Shown: piece by piece, positions 15,752 through 20,218 of the stretch | Position numbering within the stretch: position 1 is the first letter of the stretch | How the letters are laid out: each line of letters begins with the position of its first letter | Origin: an uncultured bacterium | Lineage (GTDB): Bacteria; Bacteroidota; Ignavibacteria; Kapaibacteriales; UBA2268 | Reading direction: 5' to 3' | Length of the DNA: 20,218 bases | NCBI GenBank assembly: GCA_937875295.1 | Contig: CALLXS010000057.1 | Location: 1-20,218 of the forward strand | Made by a program: the position numbers and the translations under genes | The notes under the pieces: generated by a model | Database searches by the model: none | What the model saw: the letters and a program-made list of their open reading frames with translations, nothing else | What the model was told of the DNA's origin: nothing

Positions 15752-16956
15752 AAACAATGGAAAATAATGAAAAGAAAATATTTGGTTTGCATAGAAATGT
15801 CTTTTTTTCGGGACTAACTAGCTTTTTTACAGACACTTCTACAAAAATGATTTATAGTGTGATGCCACTTTTTTTACTTTCAATAGGAGCATCAAAAACA
15901 TCGATTTCGCTCATCGAAGGCATCGCAGAAAGCACTGCATCTTTATTTAAAGCATTCTCTGGAATGTGGAGCGATAAAATTGGTAAGAATAAACCATTTA
16001 TGCTCTTTGGTTATGGAATTACTGCATTAGTTACGCCATTATATAGCTTCGTAAAACTTCCTGTGCAGGTATTATTCCTAAGATTTTTTGAAAAGATTGG
16101 AAAAGGCTTAAGGGCAGCGCCTAGAGATAGTTTGATTAGTGCATCTGTTCCTAAAAATGAAACAGGAAAGAATTTTGGGTTTCATAAAGCGATGGATAAT
16201 AGTGGTGCAATTCTTGGTCCATTAATAGCATTTTTGTTATTATCTTGGTTTCCTTTAAATTATAAAAATGTATTTGTAATAGCTACAATTCCTGCGATTT
16301 TGGGTGTACTATCAATAGCTATATTTATTAAAGATGCAAAATCTGATAAAAACGAATCTAACAACAAATTCCATATTAAGCAATTACCAAAGAAATTTTA
16401 TTTTTTCCTTTTGATAATGTTTATATTTACTTTAGGTAATTCAGCAGATGCATTGCTATTAGTAAAAACTGCGGAAACAGGAATAGATAAATCATATATT
16501 CCTTTTGTTTATATGATATTTAATTGTGTATCAGTTTTTTTAGCTATCCCAATAGGGAAAATTTCAGATAAAATTGGAAGAGAAAAGCTAATTATTTTAG
16601 GTTTTTTTATTTATGCAGTAGTTTATTTCTTCTTTGGAAAATTTAATAATTTAAATGTTTTTATTGTGCTTTTTGTTCTATATGGTTTATATAGTGCATT
16701 AGTAGATACTAGCCAGAAGGCAATGGTTTCGGATATTGTGAGCAAAGAATTAAAAGGTACAGGATTTGGATTATATCATGCTGTATTAGGGATTACATTG
16801 CTTCCGGCTAGTTTAATCGCTGGGTTGTTATATGATAATGTAAACTCAAATGCTCCTTTTTATTTCGGCTCTGTGATGGCAATGATTGCAACTGGTTTGA
16901 TGATAATCTTTGCAATAAAAGGTAAAAAATCTAATATTTTACAAAATAAAGTTTAA
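15736..16956 (+). CDS. Major facilitator superfamily transporter
   Basis: 406 aa polytopic membrane protein with about 12 hydrophobic segments. The N-terminal motif GLTSFFTDTSTKMIYSVMPL resembles the 'SFFTDxSSEMIYPLLP' subgroup of MFS permeases. The loop 2-3 motif is GMWSDKIGKNKPF and its C-half counterpart is GKISDKIGREKLI. LRFFEKIGKGLRAAPRDSLI is also typical of that subgroup, as is GFGLYHAVLGI. The substrate is unknown. Two starts are possible: ATG 15736, overlapping the upstream stop by 16 bp, or ATG 15757, six bases past it. Neither has a good ribosome site, so the N-terminus is uncertain by seven residues. Translational coupling to the DUF1801 gene is likely either way. Confidence 0.9.
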   Translation: MDKRIKTMENNEKKIFGLHRNVFFSGLTSFFTDTSTKMIYSVMPLFLLSIGASKTSISLIEGIAESTASLFKAFSGMWSDKIGKNKPFMLFGYGITALVTPLYSFVKLPVQVLFLRFFEKIGKGLRAAPRDSLISASVPKNETGKNFGFHKAMDNSGAILGPLIAFLLLSWFPLNYKNVFVIATIPAILGVLSIAIFIKDAKSDKNESNNKFHIKQLPKKFYFFLLIMFIFTLGNSADALLLVKTAETGIDKSYIPFVYMIFNCVSVFLAIPIGKISDKIGREKLIILGFFIYAVVYFFFGKFNNLNVFIVLFVLYGLYSALVDTSQKAMVSDIVSKELKGTGFGLYHAVLGITLLPASLIAGLLYDNVNSNAPFYFGSVMAMIATGLMIIFAIKGKKSNILQNKV

Positions 16957-16988
16957 ATTAATAAATAAAATAAAAGAGGATAATTCTA

Positions 16989-17414
16989 GTGGCAGAAATA
17001 AAGATTTTCACTACAAATTATTATAATTCATTTATCGAAGTAGCAGATGATACTAAAGCAATAGCAAGCAAAATTCCAATATCAAAAAATGTGTCTAAAA
17101 CCATTGCAGAAATGCAATATGAAATCCTTATAAATCATCCTTATAAATATACTTCTGATGAGATTTTATTTCAAATATTTGCTAGTAGAAATAAAATCGC
17201 TATTTCTGAATATGATGATGCAAGAAATCAATTTTTCTCAAAAGGACAACCTTGCCTAAGGACATCTCCATTAGCTAAAACTTATGGTTTTGGTATTCAC
17301 TTTGATATTGATGGGAAAGTAGCAATTTACGGTATGGAAACTGAAGAATATCAGCAATTTCTTAATGATCCTAAAATAAAAAAGATAAAATCATTAAACT
17401 CAAGAAAAAAATAA
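16989..17414 (+). CDS. DUF6157 family protein
   Basis: 141 aa, soluble, function unknown. It matches the DUF6157 pattern as I recall it: TTNYYNSFIEVADDT near the N-terminus, KTIAEMQYEIL, HPYKYTSDEILFQIFA, then FFSKGQPCLRTSPLAKTYGF and GKVAIYGMETEEY. The single conserved Cys lies in GQPCLR. The GTG start at 16989 is supported by AGAGGA about 8 bases upstream and by the family N-terminus. It lies 32 bp after the MFS gene and is probably the last gene of the run that starts with the acyl-CoA ligase. No terminator hairpin is obvious after it. Confidence 0.85.
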   Translation: MAEIKIFTTNYYNSFIEVADDTKAIASKIPISKNVSKTIAEMQYEILINHPYKYTSDEILFQIFASRNKIAISEYDDARNQFFSKGQPCLRTSPLAKTYGFGIHFDIDGKVAIYGMETEEYQQFLNDPKIKKIKSLNSRKK

Positions 17415-17757
17415 ACAAATTTAAATTAAAAATATTTAGTAAATCATTACTTCATATTATAATTATCTACAAATTATTTTTTTTAAACTAAACTAAAAAT
17501 TGGTTCGTTTATATAATAATAAAATTAAAAATATTTGAAAATTAAATATAAGAATTTCCCTATCCCTTTTGCTGGAGTGTTGCAGGGTGCAATGTATTGT
17601 ACAATGGAGTCCTCATTACTCTCTGATTAGGAATGTTAATGCATACAGCGGATTAATATCTTTTATTTCAAATGTTTTAATTTTATATACGTCTTAAAAA
17701 TATTCCATAAAAAATAAATAACATTTTTTTAATAAAACTTACGGAGATATACTCAAA
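17415..17757. other. 343-bp spacer with an unusual block
   Basis: Both flanks (17415-17550 and 17660-17757) are nearly pure A/T, ending in the ribosome site CGGAGA (17742-17747) for the GTPase gene. The middle (17555-17655) has markedly higher G+C and is listed separately. I see no confident promoter, although one for the highly codon-biased GTPase gene must lie here. Confidence 0.5.
17555..17655. other. Higher-GC noncoding block: possible ncRNA or interspersed element
   Basis: About 100 bp of ordinary complexity inside an A/T desert. It contains a small hairpin TTGCA-GGG-TGCAA (17580-17592), a perfect 10-bp palindrome ATTGTACAAT (17596-17605) and GAGT/ACTC pairing further on. On the minus strand a short frame from ATG 17616 reads MRTPLYNTLHPATLQQKG before TAG at 17562-17560. 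I have an unverified impression that peptides like this recur as spurious small ORFs in related genomes, which would suggest a dispersed repeat or a structured RNA rather than a gene. Confidence 0.35.
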
Positions 17758-19080
17758 ATGTCTAAACAAAAAATTATTATTCTAGGTGCAGCCGGACGCG
17801 ATTTTCATAATTTCAATACTTGCTATAGAGGCAATGATAATGTAGAAGTTGTAGCATTTACTGCTACTCAAATTCCGGATATTGATGGAAGAAAATATCC
17901 AGCTTCTCTTTGTGGTCCTGGTTATCCAAAAGGTATTCCTATAGTAGCTGAAGAAGAATTAGAAAACTTAATTAAGAAACATAAAGTAGATGAATGTGTT
18001 CTTTCTTATAGCGATTTACCTTATGATACTGTAATGCATCTAGGTTCTAGAGTTATGGCAGCTGGTGCAAAATTCTCTATGTTGGGTACTACTCCTACTC
18101 AAATTAAATCAACAAAACCTGTAATTTCTGTATGTGCAGTACGTACTGGTTGCGGTAAATCTCAAACTACACGCGAAGTTGTAAAAGCTTTATTAGATGC
18201 TGGCAAAAAAGTAGTTTCTGTACGTCATCCAATGCCTTATGGTGATTTAGAAGCTCAAAAAGTACAAAGATTTGCTGTATTAGAAGATTTAAAGAAACAC
18301 AAATGTACTATCGAAGAAATGGAAGAATACGAACCACATATAGCTATGGGTTCTGTAATATATGCTGGTGTAGATTATGAAGCAATATTACGCGAAGCTG
18401 AAAAAGAAGCTGATGTAATTATTTGGGACGGTGGAAATAATGACATGTCATTCTATAAATCAGATTTAGAAATAGTGGTAGTAGATCCTTTACGTCCAGG
18501 TCACGAAATTTCTTATTATCCAGGCGAAGTGAATCTAAGAACTGCTGATGTAGTTGTAGTAAATAAAGTAGATTCAGCTTATCCAGAAGATGTAGAAGAA
18601 GTATTAGAAAATACTCGTAAATACAATCCAAAAGCTCAAATTATTTTAGCTGCTTCTGCATTACTTGTTGATAAACCAGAATTAATTCTTGGTAAAAAAG
18701 TTCTTGTGGTAGAAGATGGTCCAACATTAACTCACGGCGAAATGCAAATCGGTGCTGGTACTGTTGCTGCACAAAGATTTGGCGCTGCTGAATTAGTTGA
18801 TCCTCGCAGTAATACTGTTGGCTCAATCACAGCTACTTACGAAAAATATCCTTATATTGGTACATTATTACCAGCTATGGGTTATGGCGATCAACAAATG
18901 AAAGACTTAGAAAAAACTATTTCTAATGTGAAATGCGATTCTGTAGTAATTGGTACTCCAATTGATTTAGGTAGATTTATTAAAATTAAACAACCTTCTA
19001 CTCGCGTTTATTATGAATTAAGCGAAATTGGAAAACCTACAGTTAAAGATGTAGTTAATAACTTTATAAAGAAAAAATAA
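17758..19080 (+). CDS. COG2403-type GTPase, cyclic 2,3-diphosphoglycerate synthetase-like
   Basis: 440 aa, cytoplasmic. The N-terminal Rossmann-like region begins KIIILGAAGRDFHNFN (5-20). The nucleotide-binding part has the P-loop VRTGCGKSQTTRE (128-140), a Walker B-like IIWDGGNNDM (221-230), VVDPLRPGHE (241-250) and a GTPase-type NKVD (269-272). The C-terminal third has GEMQIGAGTVAAQRFGA and IGTLLPAMGYGDQQ. This layout matches 'predicted GTPase' COG2403, whose named relative is the cyclic 2,3-diphosphoglycerate synthetase of methanogens; whether bacterial members make that metabolite is unknown. My recollection, not checked, is that such genes are often found near carbamate kinase and ornithine carbamoyltransferase, both present 6-8 kb upstream. 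Arg codons CGT/CGC are far commoner here than in neighbours, suggesting high expression. It stands alone with its own terminator. Confidence 0.87.
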   Translation: MSKQKIIILGAAGRDFHNFNTCYRGNDNVEVVAFTATQIPDIDGRKYPASLCGPGYPKGIPIVAEEELENLIKKHKVDECVLSYSDLPYDTVMHLGSRVMAAGAKFSMLGTTPTQIKSTKPVISVCAVRTGCGKSQTTREVVKALLDAGKKVVSVRHPMPYGDLEAQKVQRFAVLEDLKKHKCTIEEMEEYEPHIAMGSVIYAGVDYEAILREAEKEADVIIWDGGNNDMSFYKSDLEIVVVDPLRPGHEISYYPGEVNLRTADVVVVNKVDSAYPEDVEEVLENTRKYNPKAQIILAASALLVDKPELILGKKVLVVEDGPTLTHGEMQIGAGTVAAQRFGAAELVDPRSNTVGSITATYEKYPYIGTLLPAMGYGDQQMKDLEKTISNVKCDSVVIGTPIDLGRFIKIKQPSTRVYYELSEIGKPTVKDVVNNFIKKK

Positions 19081-19101
19081 TTTATAAAAATGACGATACA
19101 A

Positions 19102-19140
19102 AAAAGAGCTGTTTGATTTATCAAATGGCTCTTTTATTAT
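19102..19140. terminator. Intrinsic terminator after the GTPase gene
   Basis: A 15-bp stem between 19102-19116 and 19121-19135, opening with AAAAGAGC and closing with GCTCTTTT, with two adjacent G-U wobble positions and a 4-nt loop TTTA. It is followed by ATTATTTCT. The opposite strand also reads into a T-run (TTTTTTG), so it may act in both directions. Confidence 0.85.
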
Positions 19141-19257
19141 TTCTAATTTTACTGAACTTTGTTGCTTATCAATTAGTAATTCATGTTCTACCATATGAAT
19201 AAGTATTTTGAGTTCTTTAATATTATCTGAATTACCTGCAATTTCTCCAGCCGCCTT
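19141..19257 (-). pseudogene. Possible remnant of a histidine-phosphotransfer (Hpt) domain
   Basis: Read on the minus strand from 19257, just after an in-frame TAA, a frame gives KAAGEIAGNSDNIKELKIL and IHMVEHELLIDKQQSS. This resembles the last two helices of an Hpt domain ('LExAAxxGDxxxIxxLLxxLExEL'). The upstream half, with the phospho-accepting histidine, is missing and there is no start codon at the head of the fragment. The frame runs on through the terminator, so no clean end is visible. It may be decay debris or chance; the similarity is by eye. Confidence 0.25.
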
Positions 19258-19365
19258 TTATACAATTAAATTTTACATCCAAGAAAATATTTTTGAATTG
19301 AATATAGCTGTCAAATAATACAAGTGTTTTCCGGTAATAAAAGTTTTAGTATTTTTTAATTAAAA

Positions 19366-20218
19366 ATGAAACTATTTATTATAATAACTATCGTTATCAA
19401 TTTCTTGATACCGATCAACGCTGTTAGGGTTAATGAAAACTTATTTTTATATGATATGCTGGCATTATCTGATCTTTATCAGCCTGGTAAAGATTATCAC
19501 ATCACGGACGAACTAGATTATTGTTTCGTTGATAGTTCTAACATGTCATACTTAAAGATCTTTCCAGTTTATGATACTAATGAACTAATCGGTTTTATCA
19601 TTGAAGATGTTAATGGAAACTATTCAATCGGTGCATATTATGCCGATGTTTTAAATTCAATCATCGATGTGAACAGTGATTTCGAATTGATCTTTCATAA
19701 AGATCAAGTATTTGTGATGCAAGGCTTGTTAATCCATAATATTAGCAACGCCTCTTTAAGTAAGACCATAATTAAACCTTACGATTTATCCATAATGGAT
19801 TATGGTAATGAAATAACAAATTTACCATATAAGAGCATGAACAGTAGTGTTGATTGTTGGGCAGCTTGTATGGCAGCTATTATTCAATTCAAAGGAACCT
19901 ATATAACCACTTCTTCGGTTGTATCTCAAACAGGCAACTATAATATGGCTTCTATCCAAAATGTTTCAAGTTATCTAAGTAATATTTATCATGTCAATAA
20001 TAGTCTACATACTTATTCATTAGGCTTTAATAACGCGATGACTCATATCGATAACAATCATCCAATTATAGCAGCTTGTGATCGAATAGGTACAGGATCA
20101 GGACATATGGTGATCATCAAAGGTGTTTATTATTTAACTAGTGGTAACAATGACGCTATGTATAAACTAATGGATCCTTATAGCTCAGCTACAGTTAACG
20201 TCATCACGACAACTTCTT
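19366..20218 (+). CDS. Secreted papain/C39-like cysteine peptidase, 3'-truncated by the window edge
   Basis: The frame is open from ATG 19366 to the window end (284 codons, no stop). Residues 1-19 form a signal peptide (MKLFIIITIVINFLIPINA), so the product is exported. Residues about 25-140 form an N-terminal region without a family I recognise. The second part has a cysteine-peptidase layout: Cys164 in SVDCWAACMAAII, His247 in GSGHMVIIKGV and Asp270 in YKLMDPY, in the order and rough spacing of papain-like C39/C10/staphopain-type enzymes. The N-terminal region could be a propeptide. Codon use departs from the rest of the window: ATC supplies 17 of 34 Ile codons by hand count, while ATT and ATA dominate elsewhere. 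That suggests recent acquisition. No Shine-Dalgarno is visible and the 5' flank is AT-rich. Confidence 0.8.
   Translation, partial: MKLFIIITIVINFLIPINAVRVNENLFLYDMLALSDLYQPGKDYHITDELDYCFVDSSNMSYLKIFPVYDTNELIGFIIEDVNGNYSIGAYYADVLNSIIDVNSDFELIFHKDQVFVMQGLLIHNISNASLSKTIIKPYDLSIMDYGNEITNLPYKSMNSSVDCWAACMAAIIQFKGTYITTSSVVSQTGNYNMASIQNVSSYLSNIYHVNNSLHTYSLGFNNAMTHIDNNHPIIAACDRIGTGSGHMVIIKGVYYLTSGNNDAMYKLMDPYSSATVNVITTTS

Noticed and set aside
17555..17655. tRNA gene in the higher-GC block
   Set aside because: No acceptor/T-arm pairing, no GTTCRA-type T-loop and no CCA-adjacent acceptor stem could be found on either strand.
18419..18826. Minus-strand frames inside the GTPase gene, one Gln-rich
   Set aside because: The Gln/Leu-rich peptides arise from the antisense of strongly biased TTC/TTG-complement codons; the plus-strand gene is certain.
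1..20218. CRISPR array, insertion sequence or phage module
   Set aside because: No regularly spaced repeats, transposase, integrase or structural phage proteins were seen on either strand.

Overview
The window is chromosomal DNA from an AT-rich bacterium (about 30% G+C by eye). Arg codons are mostly AGA and intergenic spacers are nearly pure A/T. The gene families (DUF6485, DUF6157, a DUF1801/OmdA fusion, a short Pit transporter with DUF47) and one match to the Bacteroidota-type -7 motif TAnnTTTG point to the FCB group (Bacteroidota, Chlorobiota/Ignavibacteria or relatives). Several genes carry recognisable Shine-Dalgarno sequences, which fits an Ignavibacteria-like lineage better than classical Bacteroidia. 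This placement is inference. No tRNA, rRNA, CRISPR array or intact insertion sequence is visible.

Layout. (1) 1-3787, plus strand: a housekeeping run of obg GTPase (5' end cut off), RNase R and riboflavin synthase. (2) 3788-8616: phosphate-related genes with signalling genes between them. They are a hypothetical protein, a terminator, a PPK2 polyphosphate kinase, a Cys-rich DUF6485 protein with a response regulator whose HD-GYP-like output has lost its metal ligands, and then on the minus strand a DUF47 (PhoU-like) gene with a Pit phosphate transporter. (3) 8617-9166: an AT-rich spacer with a 28-codon Lys/Arg-rich frame and two hairpins. (4) 9167-13318: a tight operon of ornithine carbamoyltransferase, carbamate kinase, an aspartate-carbamoyltransferase-like protein and ornithine aminotransferase, closed by a strong terminator. 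(5) 13411-17414: an AMP-forming acyl-CoA ligase, a DUF1801/OmdA protein, an MFS transporter and a DUF6157 protein. (6) 17415-17757: a spacer holding a roughly 100-bp block of unusual composition. (7) 17758-19140: a COG2403-type GTPase (cyclic 2,3-diphosphoglycerate synthetase-like) with its terminator. (8) 19141-20218: a possible Hpt-like remnant, then the 5' part of a secreted papain/C39-like cysteine peptidase with different codon use.

How the genes fit together. The 9167-13247 operon can convert citrulline plus phosphate to ornithine and carbamoyl phosphate, make ATP from carbamoyl phosphate with carbamate kinase, and feed ornithine toward glutamate semialdehyde. Arginine deiminase is absent from the window. 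The third gene has the ATCase fold signatures but lacks the neighbouring-subunit lysine (K84 of E. coli ATCase) and Gln231, so its acceptor substrate is an open question. Together with the degenerate HD-GYP regulator, the COG2403 GTPase, the foreign-looking peptidase and the unexplained noncoding block, these are the parts most worth a second look.
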